From: Bacteroidia bacterium
GTDB lineage: Bacteria > Bacteroidota > Bacteroidia > SpSt-205
Length of the DNA: 59,844 bases
Direction: 5' to 3'
Assembly (NCBI GenBank): GCA_026413325.1
Contig: JANZYW010000005.1
Coordinates: 1-59,844 of the forward strand
Position numbers and translations under genes: made by a program. The notes below the pieces were generated by a model. It was given only the letters and a program-made list of their open reading frames with translations, had not been told where the DNA came from and made no database searches. This document shows, piece by piece, positions 15,781-24,534 of this stretch; positions within the stretch are counted from its first letter, which is position 1; the number at the start of each line of letters is the position of its first letter.

Positions 15781-18700
15781 ATGCATCGTTTTGCTTTACT
15801 GCTCGGTTGGATAGGATGGCTATGGGGGCAAGGTCTTCCCTTATGGCGTACCTTCACCGAAGATAATTATGGCGCCTACGCGCATGTCCGAGCCATCGCT
15901 CAGGACCAGGAGACAGGCATCATTTATATCGGTACGAATCAAGGTGTTTCAGAGTATGACGGTCAGCGTTGGCGCCTGTATGCTACGCCCAGCTTAGTTC
16001 GTGCCTTGGCTATATCTCCAAATCAGCGAATATGGGTAGGAGGGAGAGGCGATTTTGGTGAGCTTAGGACAGATTCGATAGGGCGGCTGCATTATGTATC
16101 CTATCGAGGATTTCTCCCCCGAGACCAGCAGCAGTTTGGTGACATAGAATGGCTCTTTACGGATAGCCAGAATCAGGTATTTTTCATAGGTACGCAAGGC
16201 GTTATCCATGTGGATGGGAATAGTTTAGCTGTTGCACCTCGGGCGTTTTTAGTAGAGAAAGGCGTCCTCCTCTCAGGAGGAGGACAAGTGGGGGGTGAAA
16301 CCTGGGTAAATCTTCGCGGAGGAGGAGGATTGCATCGCGTCACGGCCAATGGGTTCCAGGCTGTCCCCGGGGGGAAGTTGTTCGATGAGAAGTATGTGAG
16401 TGCGATTCTCCACAGTGGGCAGAAGGTTTATGTACTAACGGATGAGGGTTCTATCTATGAGGCGAAATTTAGTGGAAAGAATACTTCCTCTACGTATGTT
16501 CCATTCCCTACACAAGCGGAGGCATATTTGAGAGAGAACCGAATCTACAGAGCGGCGCTATTGGGGGAAAATCTTCTCATAGGCACGCTCAATGGAGGAG
16601 TCCTCGTTGTGGACCCACAGGGGCGGATTCTCGAGCGTTGGAATCGGCAGGAAGGATTCCCCGACAATGACATCTATGCTGTCTTCGTGGACCGCGTAGG
16701 CAATCCATGGATTTCTCATGGTCGAGGCCTCACGCAGGTCTTATCGGCACTCCCTTTACGGAGTTACGCAAATGCCGGCGGGATTGAAGGGAAAATAACG
16801 GATATCCTCCCTGCAGGTAAAGATATTTATGTAACCACAGTCCAAGGTCTTTTTCGGCTTTCTCCTCGTCAGGGACGAGCAGAGCGACTATCTGGCCTTC
16901 GAGCGGAGTGCTGGCGGTTGGCTAATCTTCGGGGACGGCTGCTGGTCGCCAGTACGCAGGGCCTCTATGAGATAATGGGGTTAGAGGTAATCCCTCTTAT
17001 CCCCAATCGTCCTTTTGTGGGACTCAAAGCTTCCTCAAGAAGTAATACGGAAGCCTACGCATTTGGTCGAGGAGGGCTTATTCTTCTCAAATATGAGGGG
17101 GGGCGTTGGAAAGAAGCGGAGACCCTTTTAGAAAGGGATGTACAAAGCTTGGCAGAAGAGGGAGACAACCTCTGGTTAGGTACTTCCAGTGGGGTGTTGC
17201 GATACAATATCGTAACTCGACAGGTAGAAGCAACGGAAGAAGCGCTTGGGCTCGAGAAAGCCAACTACTATGTAGGCAAAATCGAAGAGCGGGTATTTGC
17301 TCAAGGAGGCCAAGCGCTCTTTGTGTACAGAGAAGGGGTGGGTCGGTTTGAGGTCGAACCCCTTCTCAGTCGGCTCCTGAGTGGGGAACGCATCGATCAG
17401 ATAGTTTCAGTAGATGGGCAGGTGATCGTACGTTCGAGGGAAGGGCTCCGAGTTCTTGGTAGAGCCGAAGAAGGGTATACCCTTTCTCCCCTGATGGGGG
17501 GCCAATCACTGACTTTGAATGCCTTAGGGCGGCGCCCAGATGTGATCCATGTGGAAGGAGAAAAGATATGGGCGGCCTATAAAGATGAACTTGTAATGGG
17601 GCAGCTCACTTTTTCCCCTAACCCCCCCCCTCCCACCTTAGTCCGCGCAGTTATTTTAGGGGAGGATTCGGTTATTTGGGGGGGGCGTTTTTACCTCCCG
17701 GAGGAGCTCAAACTCACTTTTACCCAACCTACCCAAGCCATACCGCAAGTTCCTTATGCCATCGCTTCGGGCCGACTGCTTATTGGGTGGATGGATCCCT
17801 ACGGCGGTCTCAGTGCGCCCCGGTTTCGATACCGCTTCCTCGAAGGGCGCAGAGAGCGGGATTGGAGCTATCTGGAGTCAGGTGCCGCCATTCCCTTCTC
17901 CGACCTTTCTGAAGGAACCTACAGCGTAGAAGTCCAGGCGCTCTCTCCATTAGGGCTGGAAGCACCTGTTTTTCGCTATACTTTCCAGGTACTCCCTCCC
18001 TGGTGGCGCAACATTTGGGCGTATGTCTCTTACGCAGTCCTTGGGATACTGGTTGTTTTTGCACTCATCCGGCTCAATGCCGCTCGACTGGAAGCACGAA
18101 ATCGTGAACTGGAAGCAGTTGTCCGTGTTCGCACTGCAGAGCTCCAGCAGAGTTATTCTCAACTCGAAGCCGCTAAAAAAGATCTGGAACAGGCGTACGA
18201 AGACCTCAAAAATACCCAGCAGCAGCTCGTACAGTCAGAGAAAATGGCTGCTCTCGGTCAGCTCATCGCAGGGGTAGCACATGAAATCAATACTCCGATT
18301 GGAGCTATTAGTGCTGCCGCTACCAATATCTCTAAGTCTCTGCCACAGACCCTACAACTTTATCCTGAGCTCATCCAGACATTAGGAGACCTCGCCCCCT
18401 TATTCCACCAAATGGTGGAACGCACTCTTAACTTCACAGGCTCGCTCACCTCGCGAGAGGAGCGCCAATACCGTCGCCAGCTTACAGAATGGCTTGAACA
18501 GAACGGGATCTCAAATGCAAATGCTATCGCTCAATCTTTGATCAAGATAGGAATCTATGAACAGTTAGATGCTTTTCTGCCCCTCCTTCGGCACCCCAGA
18601 GCCGACTTTATCATCGAAATGGTCGGAAACATCGGAAAGCTCCGCCTCAATGCCGATAACATCGAGCTGGCAGTGAATAAGACTCAGAAGATCGTCTTCG

Positions 18701-19230
18701 CCCTAAAAGCGTATTCTCGCAAGGGGACAGAAGATAGACCCGAGTATATGAATATAGCCGAGACCATTGATACCGTCCTCATTATTTACCATAATCAGCT
18801 AAAATATGGCATAGAAGTCTCAAAGGATTATCAAGCGGATCTTCCTGCCATATTAGGGCTCCCCGATCAGCTATCCCAGGTGTGGACAAACATCATATCT
18901 AATGCTATACATGCTATGCAAGGTAAGGGTTCTTTACATATACGAATATGGCGAGAAGGCGATGATATAATAGCCAGCTTTACTGATTCTGGGCCTGGTA
19001 TACCTAAAGAAATACAAGATAAGATATTCGAGGCCTTTTTCACAACAAAGCCGGCAGGAGAGGGAACGGGGCTGGGGTTAGACATCTCTCGAAAGATCGT
19101 GGAGAAACATGGAGGGCGTATTTATTTCGAGAGTGAACCCGGTAAGACTACTTTCTACGTCCGCCTTCCTATAAAGACACCTTTTGAAGCAGTGGCTACT
19201 TCTCAAGAAAATCTCCAACCAACGCAGTAA
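15781..19230 (+). CDS. membrane histidine kinase with two-component-regulator propeller sensor
   Basis: Hybrid-length sensor kinase of 1149 residues. After a signal peptide (about 1-18) comes a seven-bladed-type propeller built of TNQGVSEYDG-like repeats (about 20-610), then a Y_Y_Y-type beta domain (about 620-735), one transmembrane helix (about 745-765) and a coiled coil. The kinase core has phospho-acceptor His834 (VAHEINTPIG), N-box near 1037 (NIISNAIHAM), DSGPGIP and GTGLGL. The His-to-N distance of about 203 residues is roughly 90 longer than usual. There is no DNA-binding or receiver domain, so the separate receivers directly downstream are the likely partners. An in-frame TTG at 15778 sits at the leaderless spacing and could be the true start. 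Confidence 0.92.
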   Translation: MHRFALLLGWIGWLWGQGLPLWRTFTEDNYGAYAHVRAIAQDQETGIIYIGTNQGVSEYDGQRWRLYATPSLVRALAISPNQRIWVGGRGDFGELRTDSIGRLHYVSYRGFLPRDQQQFGDIEWLFTDSQNQVFFIGTQGVIHVDGNSLAVAPRAFLVEKGVLLSGGGQVGGETWVNLRGGGGLHRVTANGFQAVPGGKLFDEKYVSAILHSGQKVYVLTDEGSIYEAKFSGKNTSSTYVPFPTQAEAYLRENRIYRAALLGENLLIGTLNGGVLVVDPQGRILERWNRQEGFPDNDIYAVFVDRVGNPWISHGRGLTQVLSALPLRSYANAGGIEGKITDILPAGKDIYVTTVQGLFRLSPRQGRAERLSGLRAECWRLANLRGRLLVASTQGLYEIMGLEVIPLIPNRPFVGLKASSRSNTEAYAFGRGGLILLKYEGGRWKEAETLLERDVQSLAEEGDNLWLGTSSGVLRYNIVTRQVEATEEALGLEKANYYVGKIEERVFAQGGQALFVYREGVGRFEVEPLLSRLLSGERIDQIVSVDGQVIVRSREGLRVLGRAEEGYTLSPLMGGQSLTLNALGRRPDVIHVEGEKIWAAYKDELVMGQLTFSPNPPPPTLVRAVILGEDSVIWGGRFYLPEELKLTFTQPTQAIPQVPYAIASGRLLIGWMDPYGGLSAPRFRYRFLEGRRERDWSYLESGAAIPFSDLSEGTYSVEVQALSPLGLEAPVFRYTFQVLPPWWRNIWAYVSYAVLGILVVFALIRLNAARLEARNRELEAVVRVRTAELQQSYSQLEAAKKDLEQAYEDLKNTQQQLVQSEKMAALGQLIAGVAHEINTPIGAISAAATNISKSLPQTLQLYPELIQTLGDLAPLFHQMVERTLNFTGSLTSREERQYRRQLTEWLEQNGISNANAIAQSLIKIGIYEQLDAFLPLLRHPRADFIIEMVGNIGKLRLNADNIELAVNKTQKIVFALKAYSRKGTEDRPEYMNIAETIDTVLIIYHNQLKYGIEVSKDYQADLPAILGLPDQLSQVWTNIISNAIHAMQGKGSLHIRIWREGDDIIASFTDSGPGIPKEIQDKIFEAFFTTKPAGEGTGLGLDISRKIVEKHGGRIYFESEPGKTTFYVRLPIKTPFEAVATSQENLQPTQ

Positions 19231-19234
19231 ACCT

Positions 19235-19651
19235 ATGGCAGAACAAAAGATCAAACGGGCAATCCTTTGCGTAGATGATGAGAAGATTGTATTAGACAGT
19301 CTTCAGGAGCAGTTACGAGCCACTTTTGGGGACCAGTTCGAATATGAGATCGCGGAAAGTGTAGACGAAGCATGGGAGGTCATAGAAGACCTGGTCTCTC
19401 AGGGCTTCGAAATGGTATTAGTCATCTCTGACTGGCTGATGCCCCGAGTGAAGGGAGACACTTTTCTGATCGAGCTTCATCAAAAGTACCCCGAGACTGT
19501 CACGATTATGCTTACAGGCCAGGCAGACCCCGAAGCCGTGGAGAATGCGTTTCAAAATGCGAATTTATATGCATATATCCGAAAGCCCTGGCGAGAGGAG
19601 GATTTGATTAACTATGTCAATAATGCGCTCAAGAAGTTAGGTCTGGCTTAG
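19235..19651 (+). CDS. single-domain response regulator
   Basis: Stand-alone receiver of 138 residues with acidic pair Asp14/Asp15, phospho-acceptor Asp66 (VISDWLMP), Thr94 and Lys117 (YIRKPW). There is no output domain. The start follows the kinase stop by 4 nt, so the two form an operon. Its first 25 residues are nearly identical to those of the next gene (CVDDEKI-LDSLQEQ, also at the DNA level), showing a receiver duplication. It probably relays or sinks phosphate from the upstream kinase. Confidence 0.93.
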   Translation: MAEQKIKRAILCVDDEKIVLDSLQEQLRATFGDQFEYEIAESVDEAWEVIEDLVSQGFEMVLVISDWLMPRVKGDTFLIELHQKYPETVTIMLTGQADPEAVENAFQNANLYAYIRKPWREEDLINYVNNALKKLGLA

Positions 19652-19661
19652 CCCTCCTTAT

Positions 19662-21374
19662 ATGCCATTGAAGAAACCTGTTATCCTGTGTGTAGATGAT
19701 GAGAAGATTATCTTAGACAGTCTACAAGAGCAGGTATTGAATCGGGTGGGGGAACGGTTTGACTGTGAGGTGGCGCAAGGGGGAGAAGAGGGCTTAGAGC
19801 TTATCGAAGAACTCAGAGAGGACGGGCAGGAAGTGGCTGTTATCATTTCGGACCAGCTCATGCCTGGGATGAAGGGTGATGAGTTTCTCATCGCAGCCCA
19901 CAAAAAGGTTCCCGATGCATACAAGATTCTCTTGACTGGACAGGCCACGTTAGATGCAGTACGGAATGCCATCAATCATGCCCGTCTGTATCGGTATGTG
20001 ATGAAGCCCTGGCGGGAAGATGATCTCATGCTTACAGTGGAGGAAGCTGCCGAGGCTTACCTTCAGAAAATACGGTTACAGCTTTACACTCGTTTGTTAC
20101 GGGATATTAATAATCTGACCCAGAAATTGTCGGGTGAGCGTGAGATAAATCGCCTGATAGAGAAATACTTCGAAAGCCTCGCAGATACGGTGGGCTTCTC
20201 ATCAGCCAAAATATCCATCGACTATCCTCAGCAGGGCATAAGCATCCAAGGGATAGCCAGCTCTCTCAATGCCTATGCCAAAAAGATTCAGGTCGAGCTG
20301 TTAGATGCCTATGCTGACCCCGAGAGATCCCGTCAACTCCGCTTAGACGTCCAGCAGGCCATCGAGCAAGCCATGTTAGAAGATTCCTCCAACATCCTTG
20401 TAGCTCCGATTCGCCTACAGCAGGGAGCTCGAGATCTGGGGCATGTAGTCTTAGAGCGGAGTGAAGCCGTAGACTTCCTTCGGGAGCAGAGAGAGATTCA
20501 AAACACATTACAAACGCTCACCAGCCAACTTGCAATCTCACTGGAGAATGCAGCTCTGTATCACACAATCCTGGAGCAGAAAAAAGAGTTAGAAGACAGC
20601 ATCTTGTATGCAAGGCGGATTCAGAGGGCTCTTTTGCCTAGCACTGAACTGGTGCAGTATTATCTCCCGGAAAGCTTCATTTTATATCTCCCGAAAGCAG
20701 TCGTAAGTGGAGACTTTTACTGGTTTGCTGAGCAGGGAGGGAAGTACATATACCTCGCAGCTGTTGATTGTACAGGCCATGGAGTTCCGGGAGCCTTCAT
20801 GAGTGTGCTGGTTAGCAACGCCTTAGGATATGCGGTGAATGAGATGGGGATTACAGACCTTTCTGCCATCCTTCAGGTAGTGGACATGCAAGTTCGAGAT
20901 AAGCTTCAAAAACAAGCACAGGGCGAAATCGTACAGGACGGTGCGGAAATGGTAATTCTCCAGATAGACCTTCAGAAGGGAGACCTTTACGTGGCAGGGG
21001 CCAAACGCCCTCTTGTTTACTACTCAGGAGGGACTCGACATGAGATTGCTCCTACTCCTCGTGCTATTGCAGACGACCCAGAGCTGTTCCGAGAGGTGCC
21101 GTTCCGAAGCCATAGATATCAACCCCAGCCAGGTGATATGTTCTACCTCTTCTCGGATGGCTATCCTGATCAGGAAGGTACGGATAAACCTCGCCTGGGC
21201 ACTCGGCGGTTTTATGAGATTTTGGATGAGGTGCATACCTTACCTCCAGAGCGCCAGTGCCATATCTTAGAGCAGCGTCTGAAAGAATGGAAGGGGGATA
21301 ACGAACAAACCGACGACATTCTCATTATTGGATTCCGATATCAACCTAAAGGTTCCACCTCTGTCGCCCTCTGA
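19662..21374 (+). CDS. response regulator with SpoIIE-type phosphatase output
   Basis: 570 residues: receiver (about 1-125, Asp64 in IISDQLMP and Lys in YVMKPW), a GAF-like middle (about 145-300), a short coiled coil with ILYARRIQRALLP, then a SpoIIE/PP2C-like Ser/Thr phosphatase (about 330-565). The metal-binding sequences GDFYWF and DCTGHGVPGAFM are present, as is LFSDGYPDQ. It would dephosphorylate a protein partner when the receiver is phosphorylated, as in partner-switching systems. No STAS or anti-sigma gene is visible. It starts 10 nt after the preceding receiver gene. Confidence 0.92.
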   Translation: MPLKKPVILCVDDEKIILDSLQEQVLNRVGERFDCEVAQGGEEGLELIEELREDGQEVAVIISDQLMPGMKGDEFLIAAHKKVPDAYKILLTGQATLDAVRNAINHARLYRYVMKPWREDDLMLTVEEAAEAYLQKIRLQLYTRLLRDINNLTQKLSGEREINRLIEKYFESLADTVGFSSAKISIDYPQQGISIQGIASSLNAYAKKIQVELLDAYADPERSRQLRLDVQQAIEQAMLEDSSNILVAPIRLQQGARDLGHVVLERSEAVDFLREQREIQNTLQTLTSQLAISLENAALYHTILEQKKELEDSILYARRIQRALLPSTELVQYYLPESFILYLPKAVVSGDFYWFAEQGGKYIYLAAVDCTGHGVPGAFMSVLVSNALGYAVNEMGITDLSAILQVVDMQVRDKLQKQAQGEIVQDGAEMVILQIDLQKGDLYVAGAKRPLVYYSGGTRHEIAPTPRAIADDPELFREVPFRSHRYQPQPGDMFYLFSDGYPDQEGTDKPRLGTRRFYEILDEVHTLPPERQCHILEQRLKEWKGDNEQTDDILIIGFRYQPKGSTSVAL

Positions 21375-23106
21375 GCGAGGAGAACTGCTATCGGGGGTCT
21401 GGGCTGACTGGCAACTGAGTCAACTGAGTGTGCCCTCAGCCCTTTTGCGGGAAGATGTCCCTCTTCCCGTGGCAGCTGCCCTCGTTCGTCGGGGCATTAC
21501 GGACACACATGCTCTCCGAAGGTATCTCAGTCCCAGTTGGGATGCTCTGGAGCACCCGTATGCCTTGCCCGATGTCGAGAAAGCTGTAGAGTATCTTCAT
21601 GAAGCCATCACGAAGGGAAAGGGTATATACGTAGTAGCAGACTATGATGTAGATGGTACGACCTCTGCGGCTCTTTTGGGCGATTTTTTCGAGAAAGTGG
21701 GGCACAAAAAGTACCGATTGCACATTCCAAATCGTTTTACAGAGGGCTATGGCGTGTCTGAACTGGCTCTTCGACAGGCCCTGGAGGGAGGATACCATCT
21801 GTTTATTACAGCAGACTGTGGGACGAAAGAGCACCACCGCCTGGCTCTTCTGCGTAAGGCAGGGCTCACAATAATCGTCCTTGACCACCATGCCCTGGGG
21901 GAAGGGGATGTATACCCTCCTGCAGATGCTTTTGTCAATCCTCAACGTCAAGACACCGATTATTCTAATCCGTATTTGTCTGGTGCAGGGGTGGTTTTCA
22001 AGGTGCTGCAAGCGTATGTAGAGCGCTTCCAACATCCCGTCGAATGGGTGTGGGAGTGGATAGATTTAGTTGCGGTCAGCCTCTTAGCCGATATCATGCC
22101 GCTTATAGGGGAAAACCGTACGCTTGTCCAGTTAGGCTTGGAACGGCTGCAGGAGGCTCCGCGGCCAGGCCTTGCCGCTCTCATGAAGGCAGCCCGTCTC
22201 GATCCCAGTTTCCCCCTGCGCTCACGCCAGGTAGTCTATCAACTGGTCCCCCGCCTCAATGCCCCAGGGCGTCTCAAAGATGCCCGATATACGCTGTATC
22301 TTCTGCTGCAACGTTCTCTCTCCAAAGAAGTAGAACAAGTCGCCCTTTATCTGGATAAGCTCAATAGACATCGTCAGCATCTTCAAGAGCAGGTCCTTCG
22401 GGCAGCGCACGCGCAGTTAGAAAAAGAATATCCTGGCATCCTCACAGGGCAGCGAGAACCCCCTCCTGCCTTCGTCGTCGTCGGAAAAGACTGGGGGAAG
22501 GGGATTGTCGGTTTAGTAGCTGCAAAGCTCACCGAACATTTCCATCGCCCTTCCGTCGTGTTGACCCAAGATGAAGCGGGATATCTAACGGGTTCGGCCC
22601 GAAGTCCCTCTGAGTTTCCCCTGCATGATCTTCTCAGTACGCACTGCAGACCTTATCTCCTGAAATTCGGTGGGCATGACAGAGCTGCGGGACTTTCCCT
22701 GGCCCCAGATAAGGTAGAAAGATTTCGGGAAGCATTTATGGCTGCCTGTGCTGCTCAGCAGCCAGCCCGAAGACGAGCCTTCATCGATGCGCAACTTGCA
22801 GCGGAGGAGCTGCAGGAGGTTCGCATCGCTTCTTGGTGTGACCGATTCGAGCCGATAGGACCCGGAAACGAAGCACCCCGTTTCCTCATACGAGGTCTCC
22901 GTCTCTGGAGGGTAGAAAATGAACGGCTCCTTTTCGCCTCTGGCGGAAATCTGTACGAAGCTCATGCCCGCATTCCGTTCGACCAGCTCAAGCCCTATCT
23001 CGCCCAAATGAAAGAAGAAGGACTCCCTCTCGTAGCCACTCCCCGGCTCCGTCCTTCGGGCGGAGTTGAACTGCGACTGCGAGATATCCTCCCACAGGGG
23101 TACTAA
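21328..23106 (+). CDS. recJ: single-stranded-DNA-specific exonuclease RecJ
   Basis: 5'-3' single-strand exonuclease of the DHH family, 592 residues. Motif I is DYDVDGTTS (from about 106), the DHH motif is LDHH (about 185-188), and the DHHA1 motif is GGHDRAAGLS (about 450), followed by the RecJ OB domain. The N-terminal part (LRRYLSPSWDALEHPYALPDVEKAV) is typical. No ATG precedes the conserved region. The TTG at 21328, overlapping the previous gene by 47 nt, is the best available start, and translational coupling is likely. Confidence 0.93.
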   Translation: MDSDINLKVPPLSPSERGELLSGVWADWQLSQLSVPSALLREDVPLPVAAALVRRGITDTHALRRYLSPSWDALEHPYALPDVEKAVEYLHEAITKGKGIYVVADYDVDGTTSAALLGDFFEKVGHKKYRLHIPNRFTEGYGVSELALRQALEGGYHLFITADCGTKEHHRLALLRKAGLTIIVLDHHALGEGDVYPPADAFVNPQRQDTDYSNPYLSGAGVVFKVLQAYVERFQHPVEWVWEWIDLVAVSLLADIMPLIGENRTLVQLGLERLQEAPRPGLAALMKAARLDPSFPLRSRQVVYQLVPRLNAPGRLKDARYTLYLLLQRSLSKEVEQVALYLDKLNRHRQHLQEQVLRAAHAQLEKEYPGILTGQREPPPAFVVVGKDWGKGIVGLVAAKLTEHFHRPSVVLTQDEAGYLTGSARSPSEFPLHDLLSTHCRPYLLKFGGHDRAAGLSLAPDKVERFREAFMAACAAQQPARRRAFIDAQLAAEELQEVRIASWCDRFEPIGPGNEAPRFLIRGLRLWRVENERLLFASGGNLYEAHARIPFDQLKPYLAQMKEEGLPLVATPRLRPSGGVELRLRDILPQGY

Positions 23107-23330
23107 AAACGGCCCTCTCCCATTTCTCTAAAGAATATCACCACAGCCCGGGCTTAGCACATAGAAAAGCAAGCTGGTTGGGGGGAGAGCTTGTGCAGCT
23201 CCAACGGCACCCAACAGAAAACAAGGGGGAAATCGCTCGTATCCGCACATGCATCAAAGAGATGCAAAATCAGGACTTGGCATTCAGGGGAGATTTTGTA
23301 TATTGATTGTAATCTAAAACTCCTACAAAT
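23107..23330 (+). other. 224-nt intergenic leader with inverted repeats
   Basis: This is one of the longest gene-free stretches. It holds a 10-bp palindrome AGCCCGGGCT, an imperfect hairpin around 23178-23206 (GTTGG...GAGCT...AGCTC.CAAC), and an inverted repeat TGCATC-N5-GATGCA at 23250-23266. Downstream are TTGGCA (23277-23282) and TATATT (23299-23304), spaced 16 nt, which look more like an E. coli-type promoter than TAnnTTTG. No RNA family was recognised. Confidence 0.4.
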
Positions 23331-24288
23331 ATGAACCCGAACGTACGACTTGGATTGCGCCTCCTCTGGGGGGTGAGTATATTATTAGCACAGGGGTTCC
23401 CCACTGAGGAGGCTGAGCGCGCATTGGGCTGGGCACGCTGGGCAGCTGACTACTTCCCATATACTTCTGCGCATGCACCGGGATATCTCGTTGAAAACCC
23501 AGCCGCTCACCGTATCCACTACTTCAATCTGGATTCACTCCTCCCTACTCCACCGCATATCTTTCCTGGCAGCGGGGGGGAGGAGAACCGAGGATTTATC
23601 CTGTGTGTGCGTCTGGACAAGATTTTTGCTGGCGATTTTGGAGGAGCCGTAGACCACATCGGTGTCTGTCTGACGCCTGAAAGGTGTGCGTTGGGTATCG
23701 CCACCTGTCGGGAGAGAGGGTATTCCGCTTATTTTTTACGTCCGAAGGGCAGGGAATGCCACGCTCAACCTTTCCGATGCGTTGGCTTGCCTTCCTGCTG
23801 AGGCGGAGGGATTTCACATGAGCTTCCACAAGACTGGGAGTGGTATCCGGATAGATTCGCTCTCCTGGGGTATGGAGCTCCCCTCCCTGCATGAGCTCCG
23901 CACAGAGGCAGGAGCGCTCATCTTGCAGACTGCCAGTTTATCTGAGATAGAGCAGGCCCTTGTAGACCTCCCTCCTGGAGGCTATGCGCTTCTGCTGAGG
24001 CGACCGGGAGGTGCCCAGCGAAAAGGAAAGGATTCTCCTTCTCCCGAGCCAGTTTCCTTCCCCCTTCGTGTCTATCCCAACCCTACAAAGGGGAGCGTAA
24101 CCATCGAAGCTCCCGAAGGACAACTGCCCCTGAAAGTCCAGATATACGATGCATCGGGTCGACAGCTCTTGGAACGTCTTCTCTCCAAGGGGCAGGAGAC
24201 ACTTGCCCTGCCAGTCGAGTCGGGCCTGTATATCCTGCAAGTGGAGAAAGGAAAAACCACGAAGCGGCTTCTGCTCCTGCGTGAGTGA
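23331..24288 (+). pseudogene. T9SS type A sorting-domain protein, frameshifted
   Basis: One protein is split over two frames. From ATG 23331 frame 3 gives a signal peptide (about 1-22) and an exported domain up to about 23681. The homologous-looking continuation (VRWVSPPVGREG, then RRAGNATLNLSDALACLP) is in frame 1 to the stop at 24286-24288. The shift lies at about 23679-23686 (CTGAAAGGTGTG). The tail has the T9SS type A pattern: LRVYPNPTKGSVTI, then QIYDASGRQLLE, then SGLYILQV-KG. The first frame alone stops at 23801 after 156 residues, which would lose the sorting signal. It is a pseudogene, an assembly error or, less likely, a phase-variable frame. The function of the exported domain is unknown. 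Confidence 0.75.
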
Positions 24289-24534
24289 TGTAAGCATCGT
24301 TTTGCCTGCTTCGCAAACGTACTTAGAAAGGCACAGGGGTGACGCGCTGGGGGCAGCCCCCATTTTGTTCCTACGAGCTGATTTCCTTAGCAGGGGATAG
24401 AATCGACCGCTCCGGGGTAAAATCCTCCCTTCATAGTTTTTGCGTTCCGATTTTCCTTCAGATGGAAGATTCTCTTCTGCTGCCTTCGATATAGCTGTTG
24501 GTATCCAAAGACAAATGTCTAAGAGCAAAGTAGC
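24289..24534 (+). other. 246-nt intergenic region with weak terminator
   Basis: No gene is seen between the convergent T9SS gene and the SpoIIE phosphatase gene. A short hairpin TGGGGG-CAG-CCCCCA at 24348-24362 followed by TTTT could end the + transcript. The rest shows no repeat or RNA signature. Confidence 0.4.
24348..24366 (+). terminator. possible weak terminator
   Basis: A 6-bp GC stem with a 3-nt loop followed by four T, 59 nt after the T9SS gene stop. The tight loop and short T-run keep this tentative. Confidence 0.35.

Noticed and set aside
21436-22035. Long open frame on the minus strand inside recJ
   Set aside because: It is antisense to a well-supported recJ with all its motifs and shows no family pattern.
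23178-23206. Hairpin before the T9SS cargo gene as a riboswitch or 6S RNA
   Set aside because: The stem is imperfect and no conserved riboswitch or 6S core was recognised.
23938-24528. 196-codon minus-strand open frame spanning the T9SS tail and the intergenic region
   Set aside because: It overlaps the conserved sorting domain on the other strand and its translation shows no domain, signal or start box.
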